Source of the DNA: Gammaproteobacteria bacterium
GTDB taxonomy: Bacteria > Pseudomonadota > Gammaproteobacteria > Steroidobacterales > Steroidobacteraceae
Direction: 5' to 3'
Assembly: GCA_947469285.1 (NCBI GenBank)
Contig: CANIOW010000021.1
Location: forward strand, 1-59,365
DNA: 59,365 nt
Shown here: positions 18,345-26,996 of the stretch, one piece after another
How positions within the stretch are numbered: position 1 is the stretch's first letter
How the letters are laid out: every line of letters begins with the position of its first letter
The notes under the pieces: generated by a model
The model's input: only the letters and a program-made list of their open reading frames with translations
The model's database searches: none
Told to the model about the DNA's origin: nothing
Position numbers and translations under genes: made by a program

Positions 18345-18366
18345 AAAAATGCCCGGCAACCCGGGC
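18345..18366 (-). terminator. terminator-like hairpin in the rpsU leader (candidate attenuator)
   Basis: Read on the minus strand, GCCCGG, loop GTTG, CCGGGC, then ATTTTTG forms a 6-bp GC stem followed by five T residues. It ends 21 nt before the rpsU start codon. No minus-strand gene lies upstream to be terminated, because tsaD runs the other way and starts at 18405. The structure therefore lies inside the rpsU leader and could attenuate the operon. Confidence 0.5.
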
Positions 18367-18404
18367 AAGACCGCGGAGTTTAAGCACCGCGAGGGATGAA
18401 ATCA

Positions 18405-19493
18405 ATGTACGTCCTCGCTATTGAGACTTCTTGTGACGAAACGGCAGTGGCTGTGCTGGGGTCGCCGGGCCCGTTTTTGTCCCTCGAGGAGACCCTCCCG
18501 GTGCTCTTGGCACATGAGGTTTATACCCAGGCGGACCTCCACGAAATCTACGGCGGCGTGGTGCCAGAACTGGCCGCCCGTGACCATGTCCAGCGCGTGG
18601 CGCCGATGCTCCGGCGGGTGCTGGGGAGTGCGGGGCTGCAAGGCAGGGAGCTGGGCGGAGTGGTTTATACGGCCGGTCCAGGACTGGTTGGAGCGCTATT
18701 AGTGGGTGCAAGTGTCGCTAGAAGCTTCGCTTTTGGCTTACAAGTGCCGGCCCTTGGCGTTCATCATTTGGAGGGGCATTTGCTGGCGGCGCGCTTGGAA
18801 GAGGCGCCGCCCGCATTTCCTTACCTCGCTTTGCTGGTCTCGGGTGGGCACACGATGTTGGTCTATGTGGCCGGGGTGGGCGCTTATCAGATCCTCGGTG
18901 AGTCGCTCGATGATGCGGCCGGCGAGGCCTTCGATAAGACCGCAAAATTATTAGGTTTGGCCTATCCCGGCGGAGCCGCATTAGCGCGCCTGGCGGAGGC
19001 CGGAACGCCCGGCGTGTACCGTTTTCCGCGCCCCTTGCTCGATCGGCCGGGGTGCGACTTCAGTTTTAGCGGTCTCAAAACGGCCGCAGTGCTGGCCATC
19101 AAGGGCCGTGATTTCACCCCGCAAGGGCGGGCCGATGTCGCGCGCGGGTTCGAGGACGCGGTGGTGGAGACGTTGGTGGCCAAAACGGTGCGCGCACTGG
19201 AGGTTTGCGGCGCGCTGCGGGTGGTCGTGGCCGGTGGTGTCGGCGCCAACCAGCGCCTGCGTGCGCGGTTGGCGGAAGTTTGCGCTGCCCGGGGAGTGAC
19301 TACCCACTATCCGCGGCCGCTGTACTGTACCGACAACGCGGCCATGATTGCCCTCGCTGGCTGGTATCGCCGCAGCGCCGGTGAGGTTGGCGGGCTGGAG
19401 ATTTCCGCGCGGGCACGATGGCCAGTCGATACACTGCGGCCCCCGGGGGCGCCGGTCCCCGTTGCCTCGCTATCTATAGACGGAGTGCGTTGA
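18405..19493 (+). CDS. tsaD: tRNA t6A37 threonylcarbamoyltransferase TsaD
   Basis: A 362-residue ASKHA-fold enzyme that transfers threonylcarbamoyl to A37 of ANN-decoding tRNAs with TsaB and TsaE. Key features are the N-terminal [13 protein letters not shown], the iron-binding HHLEGH motif near residue 110, SGGHTMLV, the nucleotide-binding [13 protein letters not shown], and a C-terminal Asp in [13 protein letters not shown] that completes the metal site. Start at 18405 gives a 9-nt spacing from GAGGG; ATG 18396 directly abuts that element and is less likely. It leads a compact group with folB (3-bp gap) and folK. Confidence 0.96.
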   Translation: MYVLAIETSCDETAVAVLGSPGPFLSLEETLPVLLAHEVYTQADLHEIYGGVVPELAARDHVQRVAPMLRRVLGSAGLQGRELGGVVYTAGPGLVGALLVGASVARSFAFGLQVPALGVHHLEGHLLAARLEEAPPAFPYLALLVSGGHTMLVYVAGVGAYQILGESLDDAAGEAFDKTAKLLGLAYPGGAALARLAEAGTPGVYRFPRPLLDRPGCDFSFSGLKTAAVLAIKGRDFTPQGRADVARGFEDAVVETLVAKTVRALEVCGALRVVVAGGVGANQRLRARLAEVCAARGVTTHYPRPLYCTDNAAMIALAGWYRRSAGEVGGLEISARARWPVDTLRPPGAPVPVASLSIDGVR

Positions 19494-19496
19494 GTC

Positions 19497-19901
19497 ATGG
19501 ATCGCATCTTCCTGCGTGAACTGCGTACCGAAGCCATCATCGGTATCTATGACTGGGAGCGTGAGACACGGCAGGTGGTGAACATCGACCTGGAAATGCC
19601 AGTAGATATCCGCCGCGCCGCAGCAACCGACCACATCGATGACACGCTGAACTATAAGGCGGTGGCCAAGCGCGTCCTGGGATTTGTCGAAGGCAGCAGC
19701 TTCCAGTTGGTAGAAACGCTGTCGGAGCGCATTGCGGAGATCCTGATCACCGAGTTTGCTCTCGAGTGGGTGAAAGTGCTGGTCAGTAAGCCTGGCGCCA
19801 TCCGCAACAGCCGCGATGTGGGCGTGTCCATTGAACGGACGCGCGCGGACTACCCAGCATCGGTCGGGCCTGGGGTGACCGCGGCCGCAGCTGCGCCTTA
19901 A
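19497..19901 (+). CDS. folB: dihydroneopterin aldolase
   Basis: A 134-residue FolB that cleaves 7,8-dihydroneopterin to 6-hydroxymethyl-dihydropterin and glycolaldehyde in folate synthesis. The catalytic Glu is in IGIYDWERETRQ, and the catalytic Lys in VLVSKPGAIRNSRDVGV. The protein has a short Ala-rich tail. It follows tsaD by 3 bp and precedes folK, the next pathway enzyme, by 4 bp, so the folate steps are adjacent and probably co-translated. Confidence 0.94.
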   Translation: MDRIFLRELRTEAIIGIYDWERETRQVVNIDLEMPVDIRRAAATDHIDDTLNYKAVAKRVLGFVEGSSFQLVETLSERIAEILITEFALEWVKVLVSKPGAIRNSRDVGVSIERTRADYPASVGPGVTAAAAAP

Positions 19902-19905
19902 GTCC

Positions 19906-20385
19906 ATGCCGCGGGTCTATGTTGGCGCAGGCAGCAATATCGACGGCGCAGCCAAACTGCGCCAGGCGCTGGCCGCGCTCGGCGCGGTTTTCGGGCCGCT
20001 CACGGTATCACCTTGCTATGTGAATGCCGCCTACGGCTTTACGGGTGAGGACTTCCACAATCTGGTGCTGGCGTTTGATACCGCCTTGCCATTGGGTGCG
20101 GTGCTCGCGGCCTTGCATGCCGTGGAAGAGCAATGCGGCCGCCCGCGTGCTGCGGCGAAATGGGCGCCGCGCGCCATGGATCTCGATGTGCTGTTGTACG
20201 GTGAGCTGGTCGGCGAGTTCCCCGGGGCGGTGCTGCCACGGCCAGACCTGCTGAAACGCGCCTACCTGCTCGGGCCATTGGCGGACATCGCCCCGGCGCT
20301 CCGGCACCCCCTGTTGGGGGAAACCTTTGCAGCGCTGTGGGCGGCCTTTGACCGCAGCGACTGGCATCCGCGCTTGAGTCAGTAG
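19906..20385 (+). CDS. folK: 2-amino-4-hydroxy-6-hydroxymethyldihydropteridine pyrophosphokinase
   Basis: A 159-residue HPPK that pyrophosphorylates 6-hydroxymethyl-dihydropterin using ATP. It shows RVYVGAGSNID at the N-terminus and the family signature KWAPRAMDLDVLLYG (usually RWGPRTLDLDILLYG) with the two Mg-binding Asp residues near 92-94. Third gene of the tsaD-folB-folK group. Its last 7 bp overlap the convergent SDR gene, whose product is itself pteridine-reductase-like. Confidence 0.93.
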   Translation: MPRVYVGAGSNIDGAAKLRQALAALGAVFGPLTVSPCYVNAAYGFTGEDFHNLVLAFDTALPLGAVLAALHAVEEQCGRPRAAAKWAPRAMDLDVLLYGELVGEFPGAVLPRPDLLKRAYLLGPLADIAPALRHPLLGETFAALWAAFDRSDWHPRLSQ

Positions 20386-21152
20386 CCGCCAACGGTGCGC
20401 CCGCCGTCTACCGACAGGATCTGTCCGGTGACATAGGGAGCGTCTTTTAAGAAAAACAGCACCGCCTTGGCGATGTCCGTTGGGCTGCCAGAGCGCTTGA
20501 GCGCGGTCCGCTCAAGAATACGCGCCTGTAAGGCCGGGTCCAGTGGCGCGCCGTGGGTTTCCGGCCACAGGATCGGCCCGGGGGCCACCCCATTGACGCG
20601 TATCCGCGGCGCTAGTTCACGCGCCATCGATTGCGTCAGCATATGCAAGCCTGCTTTGGCGGCTGAATACACGGGGTGCTGTTTTAGTGGGCGCTGCGCA
20701 TGAATGTCCACGATGTTCACCACCTGACCGCCATGCTCGCGCAGCTGGTCTGTGGCCGCCTGAATGAGAAACAGCGGCGCGCGCAGGTTGGTGCCGATCA
20801 GGTCATCAAACTGCGCCGCGGTAATGCTACCTACGGGGGTGGGGTAGAAGCTGCTGGCGTTGTTGATCAGCGCGGTCAGTCGTCCAAAGGCACGGACTGT
20901 GCCGGCCACCAAGCCTGGCAACGCCGCTATGTCCAGCAGGTCGGCCTGCAAGGCCACGGCTGAGGCGGGGCGGATGGCGTTCAGTTCTGCCACCAGCGCT
21001 TGCGCTGCGGTATGGCTACGGTGGTAGTGGACGGCGATGCGGGCGCCATGAGCATGGAGCAGACGGGCGGTGGCAGCACCGAGCCGCTTTGCGGCGCCGG
21101 TGATGAGCACGGCTTCTTGGGTAAGGTCGGTGGTGGCAACAGCGTCTGACAT
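20379..21152 (-). CDS. pteridine reductase-like SDR (FolM type)
   Basis: A 257-residue short-chain dehydrogenase with LITGAAKRLGAA, the TGxxxRxG variant typical of pteridine reductases (PTR1/FolM), then INNASSFYPTP, the catalytic VYSAAKAG motif, and the C-terminal DGGRTVGGY ending seen in that group. Likely NADPH-dependent reduction of dihydropterins or dihydrofolate. ATG 21152 is chosen by homology; the frame runs 35 residues further. Placement tail-to-tail with folK fits a folate or pterin role. Alternative: a general carbonyl reductase. Confidence 0.82.
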   Translation of the reverse strand: MSDAVATTDLTQEAVLITGAAKRLGAATARLLHAHGARIAVHYHRSHTAAQALVAELNAIRPASAVALQADLLDIAALPGLVAGTVRAFGRLTALINNASSFYPTPVGSITAAQFDDLIGTNLRAPLFLIQAATDQLREHGGQVVNIVDIHAQRPLKQHPVYSAAKAGLHMLTQSMARELAPRIRVNGVAPGPILWPETHGAPLDPALQARILERTALKRSGSPTDIAKAVLFFLKDAPYVTGQILSVDGGRTVGGY

Positions 21153-21208
21153 GCGTGGAACGATACCAAAGCTGGTGGTCGACTGTCGCTCGGAGCGATA
21201 ATCCACGG

Positions 21209-22420
21209 ATGGAAACCTCCCTTTTATTACCGGATCTGATGCCCGAGGAGGCGGCACAGGCGCGGCGGGTAGCCGCGCACCTCGCCCGGAAGATTCAGGC
21301 GGCCGGTGGGGTCTGGCCGTTTCCGGCCTTTATGGCGGCCGCCCTGTATGCCCCGGGGTTGGGCTACTACGCCGCTGGCGCGCGCAAATTCGGCGCCAGT
21401 GGCGATTTCATCACCGCACCGGAAGTGTCTCCCGTGTTTGGGGCCTGCGTGGCGCGGCAGGTAGCCGAGGTGTTGGGCCATTTGCGGGCGGCAGGGAGCG
21501 GACCGCTGACGCTCGTCGAGTACGGCGCTGGCAGCGGCGCGTTGCTGGTCCAGGTCCTGCTGGCGCTGGAGCAGTGCGCGGCCCTGCCGGAGGTCTATGC
21601 CATCGTCGAGGTGTCGCCCGATTTGCGTGAGCGGCAGGCGGCCGCGGTGGCTGCCCTGCCGGAGCCGTTGCGCCGTCGGGTGACGTGGTGGCCCGGTCAT
21701 GCAAGCCACCCTTGGCGTGGGGTCTTGCTGGCCAATGAAGTGTTGGACGCCCTGCCGACTGAACGCCTGCGCGTTACCGCGACGGGGATCGAACGCATGC
21801 AGGTGGTGGTGCAAGAACTGCCGCTAGGGACTTTTGCGCCGCTGTGGACTGTCCCTGACGCTGCGTTAGAGAGCTGGTGGGAGACGGTGTGCGCGCAGTT
21901 ACCGGAGCCGCTGCGGCCTGGCAGCCAGCTGGAGGCATGCCTCGCGGCCGGGCCCTGGGTGCAGGAAGCGCTGGCCACCCTGGAGTCTGGCGTGGCGCTC
22001 TATGTGGACTATGGGCTGCCGCGTTCCGCCTTGTATGCTCCCGCGCGGGCGCAGGGCACATTTAGCGCGTTCTTCCGTCACCGTCAGCACGCGGACGCCT
22101 TTTGGTTCCCGGGCCTGCAGGACCTGACTGCTTGGGTGGATTTTACGGCGGTGGCCGAGGCTGGCTTGGCGGCGGGGGCGACGGTGGCGGGGTTTACCAC
22201 CCAGGCGCAGTTTCTGGTGAACAGCGGTTTGGAGGCGGTGTTCGCCGAGCAGGCGGCGATCACTGGGGAAGGGATGGCGCTGGCGCGCCTGACGCAGGGC
22301 GTGCAGCGGCTGGTCATGCCGCAGGAAATGGGCGAGCGCTTTAAAGTGATCGCCCTCGCGAAGGGTTACGATGCGACTTTGAGCGGCTTTGGCCGCCGTG
22401 ATCTCACTGCCACTTTGTAA
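21209..22420 (+). CDS. MidA/NDUFAF7-type SAM-dependent methyltransferase
   Basis: A 403-residue class I methyltransferase of the COG1565 family. The N-terminal part has the family FMAAALYAPGLGYYAAGA and GDFITAPEVSPVFG motifs. The SAM site is VEYGAGSGALLVQVL near residue 110, and LLANEVLDALPTERL follows. Mitochondrial NDUFAF7 dimethylates an arginine of the complex I subunit NDUFS2; bacterial targets are not established. ATG 21209 is chosen because the upstream GTG (21155) extension has no family counterpart. It heads a short rightward pair with uppP, 14 bp downstream. Confidence 0.88.
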   Translation: METSLLLPDLMPEEAAQARRVAAHLARKIQAAGGVWPFPAFMAAALYAPGLGYYAAGARKFGASGDFITAPEVSPVFGACVARQVAEVLGHLRAAGSGPLTLVEYGAGSGALLVQVLLALEQCAALPEVYAIVEVSPDLRERQAAAVAALPEPLRRRVTWWPGHASHPWRGVLLANEVLDALPTERLRVTATGIERMQVVVQELPLGTFAPLWTVPDAALESWWETVCAQLPEPLRPGSQLEACLAAGPWVQEALATLESGVALYVDYGLPRSALYAPARAQGTFSAFFRHRQHADAFWFPGLQDLTAWVDFTAVAEAGLAAGATVAGFTTQAQFLVNSGLEAVFAEQAAITGEGMALARLTQGVQRLVMPQEMGERFKVIALAKGYDATLSGFGRRDLTATL

Positions 22421-22434
22421 GGTCTGGAACGCCC

Positions 22435-23292
22435 TTGAACACACTCACTCAGCTCCTGATTCATTGGACCGTCGAGGTGGCCCCACAGGCCGTCGGGTCT
22501 TACTGGCAAGCCGTGGTGCTCGCGCTGGTGCAGGGGGTCACTGAAATGCTGCCCATCTCCAGCAGCGGCCACCTCATCTTGGTACCGCGTTTTTTCGGCT
22601 GGCAGGATCAGGGGCTGGCCTTCGATGCGGCCATGCATGTGGGGACCTTGCTGGCGGTCGTGCTCTATTTCTATCGCGATTTATGGAACATGGCGACGGC
22701 GGGTCTGGCCAGTGTTTTCCGTGGTCGGCACACGCCAGACAGTCGGCTGGCTTGGGCGGTATTGCTCGGCACCGTACCCGTGGCGGTGGCCGGCGTATTG
22801 CTGAAGGACACCATCGAGCACGTCTTTCGCAACCCGTTACTGGTGGCCGGCAACCTGGCGCTGTTCGGTGTACTGCTGTGGTGGGCGGACCGCACGGGCC
22901 GCCGCCGCCGTCAGTTGCAGCAGATGGATCTGCGTGATGGGCTGCTGATCGGGTTGGCGCAAGCACTGGCGCTGGTGCCCGGCACTTCGCGCAGTGGCAT
23001 TACCATGACCGCCGGCTTGGCGCTGGGCCTGACCCGTGAGGCGGCCGCGCGTTTCTCGTTTCTGTTATCTGTGCCAGCGGTAGCGGCTGCTGGGCTGCTG
23101 GCGGTGAAGGATTTCATCGAGCTACCGGGCGAACACACGGTCGGGCCCTTGGCCGTCGCGGTGGGGGTGTCGGCAGTCACCGGCATGCTCTCTATCCACT
23201 TCCTGTTGCGCTTCATCCAGCGCGTGGGCATGGCGCCTTTCCTGTGGTATCGCCTGGCACTGGCTGGGCTATGCGTTTATTTTTTTAGGTAA
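22435..23292 (+). CDS. uppP: undecaprenyl-diphosphatase UppP (BacA)
   Basis: A 285-residue integral membrane enzyme that dephosphorylates undecaprenyl diphosphate to recycle the lipid carrier for peptidoglycan. It has both signatures: QGVTEMLPISSSGH (the (E/Q)XXXE motif) near residue 30 and VPGTSRSGIT near 180, which carry the active-site acids, Ser and Arg. Eight or so hydrophobic helices follow the family layout. The start appears to be TTG at 22435. Its stop overlaps the convergent cca stop by 8 bp. Confidence 0.94.
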   Translation: MNTLTQLLIHWTVEVAPQAVGSYWQAVVLALVQGVTEMLPISSSGHLILVPRFFGWQDQGLAFDAAMHVGTLLAVVLYFYRDLWNMATAGLASVFRGRHTPDSRLAWAVLLGTVPVAVAGVLLKDTIEHVFRNPLLVAGNLALFGVLLWWADRTGRRRRQLQQMDLRDGLLIGLAQALALVPGTSRSGITMTAGLALGLTREAAARFSFLLSVPAVAAAGLLAVKDFIELPGEHTVGPLAVAVGVSAVTGMLSIHFLLRFIQRVGMAPFLWYRLALAGLCVYFFR

Positions 23293-24463
23293 ACGTGGGG
23301 CGCCAGCGGGTTAGCGCTGCCAGGCGTCGCTCGCGCAGCAGCAGGCCAATGGCTGGGCCAGCCAGCCCGGTCCGGTCCGTGGCGGTGAGTTGGACGGCGG
23401 CGGCAGCGGCGAAGGCCGCCGTGAGCAAAGTGCTCTGCGGGTAGGGTAGCGTCTCTAGTCCTAGCTGCTCTGGGTGGCCTGCCTCGCAAGCCTCTAGTAG
23501 CTCGGCAAAGCGCTCCCGCCGGCGGAAGGCGTCACAGGTCTCAAGCAGCTCGAGGACGGTGGCAGGGGGGAGTTCCAGTGCGTGGTGGACGCGCAGATGC
23601 TCACGGCACACCAGTTCTGCCAGTTCGCGGAAATCCGTGGGCACGCGCCAGCGGTCGCAGACGGCATGGACCACGGCGACGCCGTACGCCTCATTAGCGA
23701 TGGGAAGTGGCGGTTTTTCCAATGGGGTGAGGTCTGTGCCGAGCTCGCGTAGCAACACCGCAAAACGCACTCGCGTCGAGGCAGCGATGGCGGCGGCGGC
23801 ATCTAGGCCGCGCAGCCGCTGCTCACTCATTTCCAGTTCGGGCAGCAGCACGGTCAGCGCACCGCAATCGCGCAGCACTTCAAAATAGGTGCGCGGGGAA
23901 GGCTCGGCGAGGGCACGAACCGTTTCCTGCCAGATCCGTTCGGCCACGAGGCTGGCGGCTTCGCCAGCGGTGACCATGTCACGCATCAGCCTGCGGGTTT
24001 CAGTGGCAACCGTGAAGCCCAGCGGCGCGTAGCGCGCCGCGAAACGTGCCACGCGCAGCAGGCGCAGCGGATCTTCGCTGAAGGCCGGAGACACATGCCG
24101 TAGCAGGCGCGCTTTGAGGTCGCGCTGACCACCATACGGATCCACCAAGGTGCCGTCGGCCGCTTGTGCCATGGCATTGATGGTCAGGTCGCGCCGTGCC
24201 AGATCCTGCTCGAGCGTCACCTCGGGTGCGTGGTGGGTCACGAAGCCATGGTAGCCGGGGGCCACCTTGCGCTCGGTGCGCGCGAGAGCATATTCCTCGT
24301 GCGTTTGCGGGTGGAGAAACACCGGGAAGTCTTTTCCCACCTGGCGGTACCCCAGTGCACTGAGGGTTGCCGGATCAGCGCCGACCACGACCCAGTCACG
24401 CTCGCTTACTGGGCGCCCGAGTAAGGTGTCTCGTACGGCGCCACCGACCAGATAGATGTCCAT
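23285..24463 (-). CDS. cca: CCA tRNA nucleotidyltransferase with degenerate HD domain
   Basis: A 392-residue class II CCA-adding enzyme. The nucleotidyltransferase head is intact: MDIYLVGGAVRDTLLGRPV, then ERDWVVVGA with the metal-binding Asp residues, then the RRDLTINAMA motif and the ribose-recognising region near 110-160. In E. coli Cca a C-terminal HD domain (HDLGK) adds phosphatase and 2',3'-cyclic phosphodiesterase activity; here the equivalent segment reads LLRELGTDLTP, so the HD pair is replaced by Arg-Glu and the following His cluster is also missing. CCA addition should be kept and the HD activities lost. ATG 24463 is set by homology. Follows the NDUFA9-like gene by 47 bp. Confidence 0.9.
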   Translation of the reverse strand: MDIYLVGGAVRDTLLGRPVSERDWVVVGADPATLSALGYRQVGKDFPVFLHPQTHEEYALARTERKVAPGYHGFVTHHAPEVTLEQDLARRDLTINAMAQAADGTLVDPYGGQRDLKARLLRHVSPAFSEDPLRLLRVARFAARYAPLGFTVATETRRLMRDMVTAGEAASLVAERIWQETVRALAEPSPRTYFEVLRDCGALTVLLPELEMSEQRLRGLDAAAAIAASTRVRFAVLLRELGTDLTPLEKPPLPIANEAYGVAVVHAVCDRWRVPTDFRELAELVCREHLRVHHALELPPATVLELLETCDAFRRRERFAELLEACEAGHPEQLGLETLPYPQSTLLTAAFAAAAAVQLTATDRTGLAGPAIGLLLRERRLAALTRWRPTFT

Positions 24464-24510
24464 GGGGTGATGGTAGCGCGCCGGAGCCTGCTCCGGCGTT
24501 GCCGCGGTGG

Positions 24511-25458
24511 TCAGCGGGTTTGTCGCCACCGCGCGAGGCGTGCCGCGCGTTGCGCTGCACCGAGGTAGGTTGGTACTACTTCGCGCAGGGCGGCCGGCAC
24601 CAGATTGAGTCGCGCAAACCCGTTTTCGGTGCACACGCTGTCGACGGTTAAGGACTTGAAGTTGTCGCTCGACAGCGGCTTCCCGGGAACGAAATCCAGT
24701 AACGCCGCCTGTAAACGCCCGGCCCAGTCTGGCAGGCCGACTACCCAGCGCCGCAGACCGAGCAGCTGACCCACGTAGTGCACCAATTGCCGCAAGGTGA
24801 ATACTTCAGGTCCGCACAGCTGGTAGGTCTCGTGAATCGTTTTCGGGTCTTGCAGTGCGCGCAGGAATGCGGCAACTACGTCGTCGATCCCTACCGGTGC
24901 GAACCGTGCTTCAGCACGCGCCAGCGGCAGAACGGGCAGCCACTGCAACAGGCTGGCGAACCGGTTGATAAAGCTGTCGCCGCGGCCGAAGACCACGGAA
25001 GGTTGAAAGATGGTCCAGGCCACTTCGCCGCTTTCCTCGCGCACGACACGCTCAGCCAGGGCTTTGGTGCGTAGATAGTGGGAGGGTCCTTGTTCGTTTG
25101 CGTGCAAGGCACTCATGTGCAGCAGGCGCGGCACGTGGGCGGCGCGGCAAGCGCTGACGACTTCCCGCGTGAGGGTGACATGGGCCCGTTCGAAGCCACT
25201 GCCATCGCGGCCTGCTTCATTCAGGATGCCGACCAGATGGATGACGACGTCTTGTTTGGCGAAAGCCATCCGCAGCAGTGCGGCACGGTACGGGTTGCCC
25301 CGGACAACTTCTATGCCGGGCAGTACGGCCAGGTTGGGGGGCAGACGCATGCCACGAGTGACGACGCGCACGGCATGCCCGTCGCGGATAAGGGCGGCGC
25401 AAAGCGCCTGGCCGATGAAACCGGAGCCACCGACCAGGCAAATGGAAAGACGTTTCAT
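24511..25458 (-). CDS. NDUFA9-like atypical SDR / NAD(P)-binding epimerase family
   Basis: A 315-residue extended Rossmann protein with the NAD(P)-binding motif LVGGSGFIGQAL at the N-terminus, HLVGILNEAG and LHMSALHAN in the core, and YLRTKALAERVV in place of the YxxxK pair (the Tyr is retained). It matches the 'complex I NDUFA9 subunit family' of bacterial proteins, which bind NADP(H) and may act in quinone or lipid metabolism; it is not known to be part of bacterial complex I. It lies 18 bp after the degQ-like gene and before cca on the minus strand. Confidence 0.85.
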   Translation of the reverse strand: MKRLSICLVGGSGFIGQALCAALIRDGHAVRVVTRGMRLPPNLAVLPGIEVVRGNPYRAALLRMAFAKQDVVIHLVGILNEAGRDGSGFERAHVTLTREVVSACRAAHVPRLLHMSALHANEQGPSHYLRTKALAERVVREESGEVAWTIFQPSVVFGRGDSFINRFASLLQWLPVLPLARAEARFAPVGIDDVVAAFLRALQDPKTIHETYQLCGPEVFTLRQLVHYVGQLLGLRRWVVGLPDWAGRLQAALLDFVPGKPLSSDNFKSLTVDSVCTENGFARLNLVPAALREVVPTYLGAAQRAARLARWRQTR

Positions 25459-25476
25459 GCCTCTTAGTATAGCCGC

Positions 25477-26922
25477 CTACTGCAACGGGATGATGAGCGC
25501 CCCGGTACCGCGGCGCACGGTCAGCAGGAAAGCGCCGTCGCCTTTCAGTGCTTCGCGCAGCGCGCGTACGCTGTCGACGCGTTGCCGGCCCACTGCGCTG
25601 ATCACATCGCCCGGGCGCAGTCCGCTGGCCGCGCCGCGGGACCGCGGATCCACTGCCTGGATTCGCACGCCACCGGCCCCGTCTTCCAGCGTTACACCTT
25701 CGAGGGCTGCATGCGGCGGTGCTCCGGCGTCGTTGGTGTCGCCAGTGGCGTCGGTCGTCCCTTCGTTGATGGTGGCGCTGAGCCGCAGCGGCTTGTTGTC
25801 ACGCAGCACGGCCAGGTCGATTTTTTGGCCGACGCGCAGCAGTCCGATGGCGTTACGCAGTTCACCGGCGCTTTTGATGGCGTGTCCGTTCACTGCCGTG
25901 ATGACGTCGCCGGCTTTCACCCCCGCTTTTTCTGCGGCGGAGTCTTCATCCACTTGCGATACCAGTGCGCCACGCGCATCCGAAGTGCCGGCGCCTTTGG
26001 CTAGATCGGGCGTTAGCGTGAAGATTTTCACGCCTAAAATGCCGCGCTTCACTTCGCCGTAACGCACCAGTTGGTCCATGACGGTTTTGACCATATTGCT
26101 GGGGATGGCAAAACCGATACCGATGTTGCCACCTGAACGCGACAGGATGGCGCTATTGATACCGACCAATTCACCGCGCAGATTCACCAGCGCACCGCCA
26201 GAGTTGCCGGGATTGATGCTGGCATCCGTCTGGATGAAGTTTTCATAGCCCTCGGTATTGATGCCGGTGCGCCCCAGTGCGCTGACGATACCGCTGGTGA
26301 CCGTGTGCTGCAGTCCGAACGGGTTGCCGATAGCCACCACGAAGTCGCCCACTTCAGTCGTGTCGCTATCCGCCATCACCAGTTCAGGCAGTTGCGCCCC
26401 TTTCACGCGCAGCACAGCCACGTCGGAGGCGATGTCTTTGCCAACCACTTCAGCCTTGAACTGGTGTTCGTCCTGTGTCGAGACCGTTATTTCCGTGGCG
26501 TTATCGATGACGTGCGCATTGGTGATGATGAAGCCTTGTTTGGCATCCACCACCACGCCGGAACCGGCACTTTGGAACTCACGCTGCGCTGGCTGTTCCG
26601 GCGCATCGAAGAAGCGGCGAAAGAACGGGTCGTCCATGAGCGGGTTGCGTTGCTCACGCACAGTGCCGCGTGTTTGGATGTTCACTACCGCTGGGGACAC
26701 GCGTTTGACCATGGGCGCCAACGAAGGCAGGGGCGTGCTGGCGACGGCGGGTGGCAGCGCGGCCAGCGCGGCACAAGGCGTGATCAGCCCGGAGATGAGG
26801 GTAACCAGTGCCAGCGCCGCCATTGGCAGCGTGCCTGCGCCAGAGGAGCGGCCGCCTGCGACGGCGCAAAGCGCCGGTAGCTGCGGCGAGGGATGAACGG
26901 TGGAATGCGCGAGTGGGGTCAC
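25477..26922 (-). CDS. periplasmic Do-like serine protease (DegQ/DegP/MucD type)
   Basis: A 481-residue HtrA protease and chaperone that degrades misfolded periplasmic proteins. The signal peptide lies near residues 33-57. The trypsin-like domain carries His137 (ITNAHVID), Asp167 (ASDVAVLRV) and Ser241 (INPGNSGGAL). Two PDZ domains follow: the first near 280-375 with its GILGV carboxylate loop, the second at the C-terminus with GVRIQAV and GLRPGDVISAVG. GTG 26922 is the start, with GGAGG 5 nt upstream; the open frame extends 72 codons further without support. A sigma-E-type promoter lies 47-74 bp before the start. Confidence 0.92.
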   Translation of the reverse strand: MTPLAHSTVHPSPQLPALCAVAGGRSSGAGTLPMAALALVTLISGLITPCAALAALPPAVASTPLPSLAPMVKRVSPAVVNIQTRGTVREQRNPLMDDPFFRRFFDAPEQPAQREFQSAGSGVVVDAKQGFIITNAHVIDNATEITVSTQDEHQFKAEVVGKDIASDVAVLRVKGAQLPELVMADSDTTEVGDFVVAIGNPFGLQHTVTSGIVSALGRTGINTEGYENFIQTDASINPGNSGGALVNLRGELVGINSAILSRSGGNIGIGFAIPSNMVKTVMDQLVRYGEVKRGILGVKIFTLTPDLAKGAGTSDARGALVSQVDEDSAAEKAGVKAGDVITAVNGHAIKSAGELRNAIGLLRVGQKIDLAVLRDNKPLRLSATINEGTTDATGDTNDAGAPPHAALEGVTLEDGAGGVRIQAVDPRSRGAASGLRPGDVISAVGRQRVDSVRALREALKGDGAFLLTVRRGTGALIIPLQ

Positions 26923-26968
26923 AATGCCTCCAGGCAATCGAATGGGCGGTCGAAAGGGTTGTGTTCCG

Positions 26969-26996
26969 ATGGACAGGGCAAGGGGGCTTAAGTTCC
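26969..26996 (-). promoter_or_regulatory. sigma-E (RpoE/AlgU)-type promoter of the degQ-like gene
   Basis: On the minus strand GGAACTT (26996-26990), a 15-nt spacer and GTCCAT (26974-26969) match the envelope-stress promoter pattern (GGAACTT, 15-16 nt, GTCNAA-like). The predicted start near 26962 gives a leader of about 40 nt. degP and mucD homologues are classic members of this regulon, so position and identity agree. Seen by eye, not scored. Confidence 0.6.
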
